A stretch of 64,000 nt of DNA, taken from positions 744,001 to 808,000 of the forward strand of contig JAWKUN010000003.1 in the NCBI GenBank assembly GCA_041398565.1. Direction: 5' to 3'. Both the position numbers and the translations under genes were made by a program. The notes below the pieces were generated by a model. That model did no database searches and was not told the DNA's origin. It saw nothing but the letters and a program-made list of their open reading frames with translations. The stretch is from DATGPD01 sp041398565 (lineage in GTDB: Bacteria; Planctomycetota; UBA1135; UBA2386). Each line of letters begins with the position of its first letter. The stretch's first letter is position 1. This document shows positions 44,222 through 55,684 of the stretch, one piece after another.

Positions 44222-45267
44222 GGCTGGCCCTCCTCCGTCGGGCACTCGAGACTCAGGGTGCGCGAGCTGCGCCGGCCGCCGGTCACGTACTCGATGACCA
44301 CGAGGTTGCGTCCGGGGCGTAGGGGCAGCGGGGTCTCCGGCAACGGCACGCGGTAGGTGCGGGTGCCGACCTGCTGGCGCGATGGGGTGGGCAGCGTCGC
44401 GGCGTCCAACTCGACCAGCGGCTCGCCGTTGACCAGCAACGCCAGCTCGACGATCTGTTCGTGGGCGAGCAGCGCGCCGCGCAACGGGTGGCCGGAGGCC
44501 ACGACCTCGCCGTTGTGCGGAGCGTCCAGCCGTAGCTGTCCGAGCAGTTCGCGCTCCTCGCCGGCGAGCCCGGCCTTGAGGAAGCGGGTGACCTCGCTGG
44601 CGGCGTGGCCGATCGCCAGCGCCGACAGGGTCGCTTTGGTCCGGTCGGCGTCGTCGCTGGTGAACACCGGGGGGATCAACAGGGTCTGCAGGCACCCGAG
44701 CGACAGCAGCGGGTTGCGGTCGAAGAAGTCGAGTCGGTGACTGCGCGAGCTGCCGGCGAGGCTGGTGATGACCTGGCCGTTGTGCGGGTTGACCACGTCC
44801 CAATCGACGCGCAGGCGAGCTTCGTACTCGGAGTCGGGCACGAACAATCCGCCCACCCAGGTCGTGATCCACAGCAGGGAAGAGAGCAGCCCCTCGGTGG
44901 TGCTGCCGCGGTAGTCGAATTGCAGCGTGGCCAGGCGCGGTCGCAGCAGCAGGTCGGCTTCGATGGCGTTGGCGGCGGCGAGATCGTCGCCGACGACGGC
45001 GGCGATGCTGCTGGCGGCGCGCAGGTCGCGGAGGTCCGCCACCAGGGTCTCCTGCAACGAGTCAGCGGACAGAGGCCCGGTCGCGGCGTCCCGATCCACG
45101 GCTTCGTCGAGCCGTAGCGGACCGATGGCGACGAGGAACGGTGCCGGCTCCGACGCCCGCAGCTCGCGGGCGTCCGGCAGGCGGTCGAGATGACTGCCGG
45201 TGGCGCAGGCGGTCGATGCGGCGACCGGCAACGCGCAGCAGACGGTACGCAGGATGGACATGGTCAT
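44218..45267 (-). CDS. lipoprotein of unknown function
   Basis: 349 residues with a lipobox near residue 20 (PVAASTACATG). The mature part is alpha/beta with a hydrophobic SLLWITTWVGGLFVPD stretch that may touch the membrane, and a C-terminal beta domain (LRPGRNLVVIEYVTGG). The layout (signal, GPLRLDEAV, LLRPRLATLQFDY) resembles the curli-assembly/GNA1162-like lipoproteins, but the match is not firm. Part of the caspase locus. Confidence 0.68.
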   Translation of the reverse strand: MTMSILRTVCCALPVAASTACATGSHLDRLPDARELRASEPAPFLVAIGPLRLDEAVDRDAATGPLSADSLQETLVADLRDLRAASSIAAVVGDDLAAANAIEADLLLRPRLATLQFDYRGSTTEGLLSSLLWITTWVGGLFVPDSEYEARLRVDWDVVNPHNGQVITSLAGSSRSHRLDFFDRNPLLSLGCLQTLLIPPVFTSDDADRTKATLSALAIGHAASEVTRFLKAGLAGEERELLGQLRLDAPHNGEVVASGHPLRGALLAHEQIVELALLVNGEPLVELDAATLPTPSRQQVGTRTYRVPLPETPLPLRPGRNLVVIEYVTGGRRSSRTLSLECPTEEGQP

Positions 45268-45300
45268 CGTCTCCTCGGTGGGGGCGGCGGTCGGCGTGCC

Positions 45301-47064
45301 TCAGCGCGCCAGCTGCTGCACCATCGCGCCGTAGCGACGCGCAACGGCCTCGAGCGACGGCACTCCGCGCCACAGCAGCGCGTCGACGTTGGCTTCGAGC
45401 TTGCCGTTGTCGAGGGCGAGGCTGCGCAGGCGTTGGACCTCGGACAGGCCGTAGCGGTCGGCGGTCCGGTTGAGCATCTCCAGGACCTGCTTCGGCACGA
45501 ACTTGTCGAGGCCGGCGAACACTTCTTCGAAGCCCAGCTTCTTGCCGATCAGGTCGCCGGTGGCAGACTCGACCTGCTGCTCGAGCTTGCCGAGCAGACC
45601 CTCGAGCGGCTTCAACGGCGGTGGCAGCGCCGGCAGACCGAGGTTGAGGTCGATGCGTCCCAGGGAGACCTTGGTGAGGCGCAGGCCGTGTCCGGCAACC
45701 GCGAATTCGAGGCTGCCGGTCAGGTCCCGGCGCAGACTCGGCGACAGTGTGAACTGGTGCTTGGCCGGGCCGAGCTCTGCCTTGACCTTGGCCGCGAGCA
45801 GGCGCCCCTTGTCGATGGTGAAGCGGACCCGGATGCGGTCACCGGAGATCGCCGCGCTGCCGAGTTCGATGGCGAACTTGCCCGGCTCGATGGCGGCAGA
45901 GAGCGAGCCGCCGAAGCCGGACACACGCGGGTAGAGCGTCGGGACGGTCACCGAGAAGGAGGTCGGCGCGCCCACCCGACGCAGGCTCGCGGGCGTCACC
46001 CAGGTGAGCTTGTTGCGGTCGGCCTGGAGGCGCGTGTTGCCGATGGCGAAGCACTCGAGCCACAGACTCTGCACCGCGCTGGAGTCGGCACGCAGGAGCT
46101 TGGTGACGCGCTGCTGCCACGTGGTGAGCGGCATCGCCGGCTTGCTGGAGCCCGAGAGGCGCCCGTTGGCGCGGATGTAGGCGATCTGCTCGACGAGGGG
46201 GCGCAGGCCGGCGAACTGCTCGATCTGCTTGCGCTTGGCCGCCGACAGGCCGGGGTAGTTCTGCCAGTGACGGGCGAGCTGGTCGACCTGTGGCGCGGCG
46301 ATCTCGCGGATCAGGTGGACGAACAGAGACTCCCACTGTCCGGCGTGGCTGGCGGAGCGGGCCCGCTGCAAGGTGACGCGCCCGTTCGTCTCGAGCGAGC
46401 GCTCGCCGACGGCTTCGCTGCCGTCGCCGTTGCCGGCGACCGCGGCGGCCAGCAGGTCCTCGACGATCCACTCCTCCGGGTCGCGGAACAGGGGGAGGTC
46501 GACGCCGTCGGCCATGCCGAGGTCGCGGGTGCCGACCTCGGGATACTTGTCGTTCAGCTCGAGGGCCATTGCGACCGCGAGCATCACCTGCGCGCACATC
46601 GCGCCGGTGCCCGCGGCACCGCCGATGACGCCGCCGGCGACGCCGCCGCCCAGGGCGCCAGGGCCGGTCTCGGACAGTGCGATCGCGCCGATGCTGGCAC
46701 CGGCGGCGGTCATCGTCGGTGGCCAGACCACGCCGGTGACCAGGACCAGGTTGACGGCGTGGAACGCCGCCTCGCGTTGGCTGACGGTGCCGTCGAAGCC
46801 CTTCAGGTTCTTCTCGACGAAGTCGGTGTAGACGCCGAGCAGTTTCATGAACGGCGCGATCATCGGATCGTTGACGTTCAGGTCGCGGCGGCCAGCGAGG
46901 GTCGGATCGGCGAAGACGGCGTTGTCGGGGACGGTTCCGTCCCACAACACGGAGTCTGCCGGGTGCAGGGGCTCGTGGCTGGTTTCGTCGGTGCTCTGAG
47001 CGAGAAGCGGGGAGGCGCTGGCGACGGCGGCCAGCAGAAGAAGGATGCGGTGGTTCGGGCTCAT
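45301..47064 (-). CDS. secreted protein with glycine-zipper segment
   Basis: 587 residues. Signal peptide (ILLLLAAVASASPLLAQ). Residues 134-165 are a glycine-zipper-like hydrophobic segment (GPGALGGGVAGGVIGGAAGT, then MCAQVMLAVAMAL), the kind that packs helices in membranes. The rest is mostly helical, with a beta-rich middle (370-480) and an amphipathic C-terminus. No family recognised. It sits between the ECF sigma gene and the lipoproteins of the caspase locus, so it is likely regulated with them. Confidence 0.65.
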   Translation of the reverse strand: MSPNHRILLLLAAVASASPLLAQSTDETSHEPLHPADSVLWDGTVPDNAVFADPTLAGRRDLNVNDPMIAPFMKLLGVYTDFVEKNLKGFDGTVSQREAAFHAVNLVLVTGVVWPPTMTAAGASIGAIALSETGPGALGGGVAGGVIGGAAGTGAMCAQVMLAVAMALELNDKYPEVGTRDLGMADGVDLPLFRDPEEWIVEDLLAAAVAGNGDGSEAVGERSLETNGRVTLQRARSASHAGQWESLFVHLIREIAAPQVDQLARHWQNYPGLSAAKRKQIEQFAGLRPLVEQIAYIRANGRLSGSSKPAMPLTTWQQRVTKLLRADSSAVQSLWLECFAIGNTRLQADRNKLTWVTPASLRRVGAPTSFSVTVPTLYPRVSGFGGSLSAAIEPGKFAIELGSAAISGDRIRVRFTIDKGRLLAAKVKAELGPAKHQFTLSPSLRRDLTGSLEFAVAGHGLRLTKVSLGRIDLNLGLPALPPPLKPLEGLLGKLEQQVESATGDLIGKKLGFEEVFAGLDKFVPKQVLEMLNRTADRYGLSEVQRLRSLALDNGKLEANVDALLWRGVPSLEAVARRYGAMVQQLAR

Positions 47065-47157
47065 TGGGGTGTCGGACTTGGTTCCGCCCCCCTGGCGTTT
47101 CGCTGCCGGCGGCTTTCCCACGGAATCCCGGACTTTCCGTCGGCGACGGCGGTGGCC

Positions 47158-47721
47158 TCAGCTGCCTTGACGCCTGAGTTCGCGCAGCAGGAAGGCTCGC
47201 GCCAGCTCCCAGGCGCGGTGCACGCTGCTGGTGGGCCGGCCCAGCGAATCCGCGGTCTCTTGCAGGGTCAGACCGCCGAAGAAGCGCAGCTCGACGATGT
47301 GCTCGAGCTCCGGATCGCACTCGGCCAGGCGTTGCAGCGCAGCTTGCAGGTCGAGGACGTCGACGTGGTCGGCGGCGTCGGGACCGATGGCGACCGGCAG
47401 GGTGTTCGTCTCGACGTCGCCGGCAGCACGGCGGCGCCGGGCGTGGTCGACCAGCACGTTGCGCATCACTCTGGCGGCCAGACGCACGAAGTGGCCGCGG
47501 TCCGTCCACGCGCCGGGGTTCTGGCTGAGGCGGAGCCACGCTTCGTGCAGGAGCGCCGTGGGCTGCAGGGTCACGGCACGATGCTCGTTGCGCATCATCC
47601 GCTCGGCGCGGGCGTGGAGATCGGCATACAGCAGGGGCAGGAGCTGCTCGCCGGCGGCCGCGTCGCCGTCGCGCAGGCGGTGGAGCAGCTTGGTGATCTC
47701 GTCGCCGGAGAGATCGCTCAC
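47158..47721 (-). CDS. ECF sigma factor
   Basis: 187 residues. Region 2 (LQPTALLHEAWLRLSQNPGA, then FVRLAARVMRNVLVDHARRR) and region 4 (LELRFFGGLTLQETADSLG, ending ARAFLLREL) are complete. The H-E-A-W-L-R-L motif is the mark of the ECF-like group (Sig-70_X6 type) common in planctomycetes. It heads the minus-strand caspase/kinase locus, and no anti-sigma gene follows; the membrane kinase may take that role. Confidence 0.9.
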   Translation of the reverse strand: MSDLSGDEITKLLHRLRDGDAAAGEQLLPLLYADLHARAERMMRNEHRAVTLQPTALLHEAWLRLSQNPGAWTDRGHFVRLAARVMRNVLVDHARRRRAAGDVETNTLPVAIGPDAADHVDVLDLQAALQRLAECDPELEHIVELRFFGGLTLQETADSLGRPTSSVHRAWELARAFLLRELRRQGS

Positions 47722-47819
47722 CGTGCCGTTTCCCTCGGGGATGCCCGCTTGCCCAGCGTCATCCGGACGATGCTACTCCTTCGTCGGCCAGCCGGTCCCC
47801 GTCGCGGCGGAGTAGTAGA

Positions 47820-49118
47820 TCAGATCAGGCCACGGATCCGATCGTCGAGCGCCTTCTGATCGACGGCGAAGCTCTGCAGGGCCGACACGGTGAAGAGGCC
47901 GTCCCAGTCGGCGCTGCGCTGCTTGGCGCGCGCGGTCCAGCGCTCGTAGCTCGGGATCTTGCCGTCCTCGACGATGGCGCGGACGTCGGCGGCGGACAGA
48001 TCGGGGAAGAGGCCGGGCACGCCGTGGTCGCGCAGGAACGACCGCACGCCGTCGGGCGTCAACTTGGCCGTGTCCTGCTTGGCGAGGGATGCCATCGCGG
48101 TCGCCATCTTGCCGTCCTGACTCCAGAACACGTCGAGGCCTTCGGCGGCGGGGTCGATTCCCGCGGCGAAGGAAACCGTCGGGTCGTCGTCCGTCCGGTC
48201 CTCGATCGCGGCCGGCGCCAGGCCGAGCTTCACGAACTCGGCCGCCGCCGACGTCGGGATGGTGAGGGTGTCGAGGCCGGCGAGATCGGCCACCTGTTGG
48301 CCGGAGCGGATCGACGCGCCGATCTGGCGCACCGCGAGGTGGTGCTCTTGGTTCACCTTGCGCAGCAGCCGCTGGCTCGACAGGGTGGCCTTCTCGCCGA
48401 CGTTGTTGCCGTCGCCCAGTCCGCGGTCGGCGACGAAAGAGTTCAGGCGTCCCATGAACACGTTCACCCACGAGGGGCGCGCGACCAGGGCGATGAGCCA
48501 GTTCTGGCGCGCCGAGAAGCCGAGGGTGAAGTTCACGCGGATGCCGTCGTCGTGCAGCTTGCGCGCGGCCAGCAGCCCGGCCGGCGTCAGCGGCACCTTG
48601 ACGATGAAGCGGTCGGGGCAGATGGAGTGGAAGCGCTTGCCGTAGCGGTAGCTCGCCTCGACGTCGTCCGCGACGTCGGTGTGCAGCTCGACGCTGACGT
48701 CGGCGTCGAAGGTCCGCACCAGCTTGAGTCCGTGCACGGCGTTCAGCACGAAGGCGACTTCCTGCACGAGGCGCGTATCCGAGATACCGGACACCGCTTG
48801 GCGCACCATCGCCACCGCCTCTGGCACCAGCTGATCGTAGATGCCCTTCTGCACCTCCTTGTTCAGCAGGGTGTTGTTCGTGGTGAGGGCGGTGAACTCC
48901 TTGGTCCACAGCTTCTGCGTCGCAGCGACGTCGCCGGTGTCGAGCCACAGAGCGGTGCCGGCCCGCGTCATCGCTGCCCACACGTCGCTCGCGGGCAGGC
49001 TGGCGCGCACGGCAGGCCCCGGCGGCGTGTGCCCCTCGCGGCAGAAGGACGCGACCGCCTTGGCCGCGGCGGAATCGTGAGCAGGGACGTCCAGCGTCGA
49101 AGTCGTCTTCATCGTCAT
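47820..49118 (-). CDS. transaldolase-like protein with C-terminal extension
   Basis: 432 residues. The (beta/alpha)8 core has LWLDTGD, ALTTNNTLLNKEV, the Schiff-base Lys in DRFIVKVPLTPAGLLAA, and VNFTLGFSARQNWL, as in transaldolase-type aldolases of sugar-phosphate metabolism. Classic short forms are about 220 and long forms 320-380 residues. The last ~90 residues here (VFWSQDGKMATAMASL and on) are extra. Start 49118 (ATG) or 49112. Confidence 0.8.
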   Translation of the reverse strand: MTMKTTSTLDVPAHDSAAAKAVASFCREGHTPPGPAVRASLPASDVWAAMTRAGTALWLDTGDVAATQKLWTKEFTALTTNNTLLNKEVQKGIYDQLVPEAVAMVRQAVSGISDTRLVQEVAFVLNAVHGLKLVRTFDADVSVELHTDVADDVEASYRYGKRFHSICPDRFIVKVPLTPAGLLAARKLHDDGIRVNFTLGFSARQNWLIALVARPSWVNVFMGRLNSFVADRGLGDGNNVGEKATLSSQRLLRKVNQEHHLAVRQIGASIRSGQQVADLAGLDTLTIPTSAAAEFVKLGLAPAAIEDRTDDDPTVSFAAGIDPAAEGLDVFWSQDGKMATAMASLAKQDTAKLTPDGVRSFLRDHGVPGLFPDLSAADVRAIVEDGKIPSYERWTARAKQRSADWDGLFTVSALQSFAVDQKALDDRIRGLI

Positions 49119-49179
49119 CGCCTGGGCCTAGCCTACGGTCCGCGTCGGCTGGCGACAATCGTGGCGCTTGGCGCGCGGC

Positions 49180-52476
<3,297 letters not shown>

Positions 52477-52588
52477 TTGCTTCGAGCCGCGCAACTACAG
52501 CAGACACCCGCGGCACGAGCGAGCAAAAAGGCACCGACCGTTACGCCCGCGTAGCGACGTACTCCAGTTGGTGTCTGACTCCACTCTG

Positions 52589-53764
52589 TTACTTCGCTGC
52601 CTGGTCGGCCAGCCACTTCGGGCCGTACCAGTCGATCAGCTCGAAGCGCAGGCGACCGGCGGCCACCAGCGGGTCCTGCGCGGTGAGGGCCTGCGCGGCC
52701 TTCTTGTCGACGGCGAAGATCAGGACGCCGATGATCGGATCGTCGCCGGGCTGCTCGACCATCGGCCCGGCGAGCACGACTTCGCCCCGTCGGGACATCG
52801 CCCTGATGTGCGCGAGGTGCTGCTCTTGCAGCCTCGCCGACGTCTGTGCGTCGAGCGCCTCGCCGCGCTTGGGCCCGGCCTTGAGCAGCCCGAACACGTA
52901 GGTGCGCATTTCGGGTCGGGGCGCGTCAACGCTCTGCAGATGATCGGCCAGGAATCGCCGCACCTCCTGCCACGCCGCTGCCGCCGCGGTCGCGTCGTAG
53001 CGGGCGCCCGACGGATTGGCGAAGGCGTGGTCGGCGTCGTAGCGCAGGATCGTCGCCGTTCGTCCGGCGGTCTTCATCGCCGCCGCGAAGGCGTCCACGC
53101 TCTCCTTGGGGATGCCGCGGTCGCGGTTGCCGAACACGCCGAGCAGCGGCGCGCGGATGGCCGCGAGCTTCGTCGGATCCGTCTCCAGCCGGCCGTAGTA
53201 GATCACCGCGGCGTCGAGGTCCGGCGCGGCCATCGCCAGACGCAGCGACCAACCGCCGCCGAAGCACCAGCCGATGCAGCCGCGCTTGCTGGCCTGCACG
53301 CGCGGGTCGTCGTGCAAGAAGGCGTGCGCCGCCAGCAGCGTCTTCTCCGCCGCCGCCTCGTCGACCGCGCGCATCGTCGCCGAGGCTTCTTCCGCCGTCG
53401 TCGCCACCTTGCCGCCGTAGAGGTCGACGGCGAGCGCGGCGTAGCCGTCCGCCGCCAAACGATCCGCCCAGTGCTTGACGTGCTCGTTGAGGCCCCACCA
53501 CTCGTGGATCACCACCAGTGCCGGCAGCGGAGCCCGCATGCCGTCGGGCAGCGTGAGGTAGCCGCGCTGACCGGCGAACTCCACCATCTCGCCGCGCGCC
53601 GGCGGCGCGTGCTCGCCCTTCAGCTCGTGCAGCTTGCGGAACTCGTCTTCGGAGAGCACCCCCGTCCACCCCATCGGCGGGTTCGAGCGTGCGGGCTTGT
53701 CGTCTTGTGCGCGCAGGACACAGGAGAAGGCGCAGGCGAGCGCCACGGCGGCGAGGCGGAGCAT
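52589..53764 (-). CDS. exported dienelactone-hydrolase-like enzyme with C-terminal YCII domain
   Basis: 391 residues. Signal peptide (LRLAAVALACAFSCVLRAQ). DLH fold with Cys nucleophile in GCIGWCFGGG, the acid in VFGNRDRGIP and His in YDADHAFANP. The last ~90 residues form a YCII-like ferredoxin-fold domain (EQHLAHIRAMSRRGEVVLAG, then AVDKKAAQALTAQDPLVAAG). The DLH part would hydrolyse a lactone or ester; the YCII part may bind a small molecule. The fusion is uncommon. Confidence 0.85.
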   Translation of the reverse strand: MLRLAAVALACAFSCVLRAQDDKPARSNPPMGWTGVLSEDEFRKLHELKGEHAPPARGEMVEFAGQRGYLTLPDGMRAPLPALVVIHEWWGLNEHVKHWADRLAADGYAALAVDLYGGKVATTAEEASATMRAVDEAAAEKTLLAAHAFLHDDPRVQASKRGCIGWCFGGGWSLRLAMAAPDLDAAVIYYGRLETDPTKLAAIRAPLLGVFGNRDRGIPKESVDAFAAAMKTAGRTATILRYDADHAFANPSGARYDATAAAAAWQEVRRFLADHLQSVDAPRPEMRTYVFGLLKAGPKRGEALDAQTSARLQEQHLAHIRAMSRRGEVVLAGPMVEQPGDDPIIGVLIFAVDKKAAQALTAQDPLVAAGRLRFELIDWYGPKWLADQAAK

Positions 53765-53833
53765 CCGGGCATTCGAACCCGTCGACCGCGGTGCGCCACG
53801 TGAATCTCGCCCGGGCCCCTCGATCGCCGCCGG

Positions 53834-54031
53834 TCAGACGACCCGGCGCATCATCGCCTGGAACAGGGTCGGCTGCGCGCCCCCCAAGGGATGGCCGACC
53901 GCGATGCCGCCCGCCGGCTGCCAGCCCTCGGCCATGGCCTTGCTGACCAGTTCGGCGAGTTCGTTGGCGGCGGTCGCGAAGTCGGAGCCGATCGGCCCCC
54001 GTGCCTGCACGGTGATGACGCGGTACTGCAT
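53834..54031 (-). CDS. DUF1737 protein
   Basis: 65 residues, beginning MQYRVITVQARGPI and containing LVSKAMAEGWQPAGGIAVG, the DUF1737 core that is typical of short stand-alone copies. Function unknown. It lies between the DLH gene and the divergent symporter gene. Confidence 0.82.
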   Translation of the reverse strand: MQYRVITVQARGPIGSDFATAANELAELVSKAMAEGWQPAGGIAVGHPLGGAQPTLFQAMMRRVV

Positions 54032-54151
54032 GGTGGCATCGTGCCGGCACGCCGGCCGACGCACACGCGAAACCACGACGCGGCCGCGCGCGATTCCGGC
54101 GGGCAAAACGACGTCGTTCGCCGGCGGACGGGCCGTATCGTCCCGGCCGCC

Positions 54152-55474
54152 ATGGACTCGGCCGCAACCAGCCCGCGCCGTTCGCTCGCCACCCGCATCC
54201 TGGTCGGTCTCGTGCTCGGTGCGACCGCCGGCTTGCTGTGCAACCTCGGGTTCGCGCCGCCGCCGGGCGAGCCGACCACGCCCGCCTACGACTGGGTCGT
54301 GTGGGTCGCCGACAAGGTCATGAATCCGCTCGGGCAGGTGTTCCTGCGCATGCTCTTCATGGTGGTGGTGCCACTCGTGCTGTCCTCGTTGATCCTCGGC
54401 GTGGCCAGCGTCGGCGACCTCGGTCGCGTCGGCCGCATCGGCGCGCGCACCCTGCTGTGGTTCGTGCTGTCGACGGCGCTGGCCGTGGCGCTCGGCCTGC
54501 TCTTGGTCAATCTGTTCGCGCCGGGCAAAGGGCTCGACCCCGACGTCGCCGTGCAGTTGCGCGCCCAGTTCCAGCAGGCCGTCAGCGAGAAGGTCGAGCA
54601 GGCGCAGAAGGGCACGGGCTTCTCGCTCGACACCTTCGTCAACATCGTGCCCAAGAACGTGGTTCGGGCGGCCGTCGACGACCGCGAGGTACTCGGCGTC
54701 ATCTTCTTCGCCGTCATGGTCGGGATCGCCGTCACCCAGCTGGCGCGCGAGACGGTGGCGCCGCTGTTGGCGGTGCTCGAAGCCCTCTACTCGGTGTGCG
54801 TCAAGATCCTGGGCTACGCCATGCGTCTGGCGCCGTACGGCGTGTTCGCCCTCATCTTCGCCACCTCCGCCAAGCTCGGACTGCCGCTCCTGCGCACGCT
54901 CGGCACCTTCGTCGCGGTGGCGCTCACCGGCCTGCTCTTGCACCTGTTCGTCGTGTTGGGGCTCGCCGCCAAGCTTCTCGTCGGCGTGCCGCCCCTGCGC
55001 TTTTTCTCGCGCTGCAGGAGCCTGGCGATCACCGCCTTCTCGACGTCGTCGTCGAACGCCACGCTGCCGACCACCATCCGCACCGCGACCGACGAGTTCG
55101 GCGTGCCCTCGGCCATCGCCGGCTTCGTGCTGCCGCTCGGCGCCACCATGAACATGAACGGCACCGCCCTGTTCGAGGGTGTGTCGGTGCTGTTCCTGGC
55201 ACAGGTGTACGGCGCCGACCTCTCGCTGGGGCAACAGGCGTTCGTGGTGGTGCTGGCGGTGTTGACCGCGATCGGCACCGCCGGTGTGCCAGGAGGTTCC
55301 TTGCCGCTGCTGGCCGTGGTGTTGATGCGCTTCGACATCCCACCGGAGTACCTCGGGTTGATCCTCGGCGTCGACCGTCTACTCGACATGGCGCGCACCA
55401 TGCCGAACGTCGTGTCCGACCTGCTGTGTTCGATGTGGGTGGCGAAGCGCGAGGGTGCCGTGCTGAAGACCTGA
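54152..55474 (+). CDS. dicarboxylate/amino acid:cation symporter
   Basis: 440 residues from ATG 54152. It has the GltP/DctA hallmarks: TAFSTSSSNATLPTTI (substrate-binding hairpin), GATMNMNGTAL (unwound helix 7) and TAIGTAGVPGG (hairpin 2), with eight membrane helices. It should import a dicarboxylate or acidic amino acid with Na+ or H+. Divergent from the DUF1737 gene, so a promoter lies in 54032-54151. Confidence 0.93.
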   Translation: MDSAATSPRRSLATRILVGLVLGATAGLLCNLGFAPPPGEPTTPAYDWVVWVADKVMNPLGQVFLRMLFMVVVPLVLSSLILGVASVGDLGRVGRIGARTLLWFVLSTALAVALGLLLVNLFAPGKGLDPDVAVQLRAQFQQAVSEKVEQAQKGTGFSLDTFVNIVPKNVVRAAVDDREVLGVIFFAVMVGIAVTQLARETVAPLLAVLEALYSVCVKILGYAMRLAPYGVFALIFATSAKLGLPLLRTLGTFVAVALTGLLLHLFVVLGLAAKLLVGVPPLRFFSRCRSLAITAFSTSSSNATLPTTIRTATDEFGVPSAIAGFVLPLGATMNMNGTALFEGVSVLFLAQVYGADLSLGQQAFVVVLAVLTAIGTAGVPGGSLPLLAVVLMRFDIPPEYLGLILGVDRLLDMARTMPNVVSDLLCSMWVAKREGAVLKT

Positions 55475-55684
55475 CCTGCGGCAGCATCGGGTCCGGTCCC
55501 GTCGTTGCCGCCGGGGATTCCAACGCCGGCGCGGGCTCGGCCATCGAGTGGCGTGGGCCGGGCCTCGCAGGCCGGACCGCCGCCAGGAATCGGTGTGCGC
55601 TCGCGGCCGCCGTGCCGCTTCGGTCTGGTATCTCGCTCCGGCTGCGCAGTCCCGCGCGGCGGCTACGCTTCTCCGAACCCTTCC

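Noticed and set aside
35152..47721. Calling the caspase locus a known phage-defence system
   Set aside because: No gasdermin, nucleotide cyclase, reverse transcriptase or similar hallmark is visible; the defence idea stays a hypothesis.
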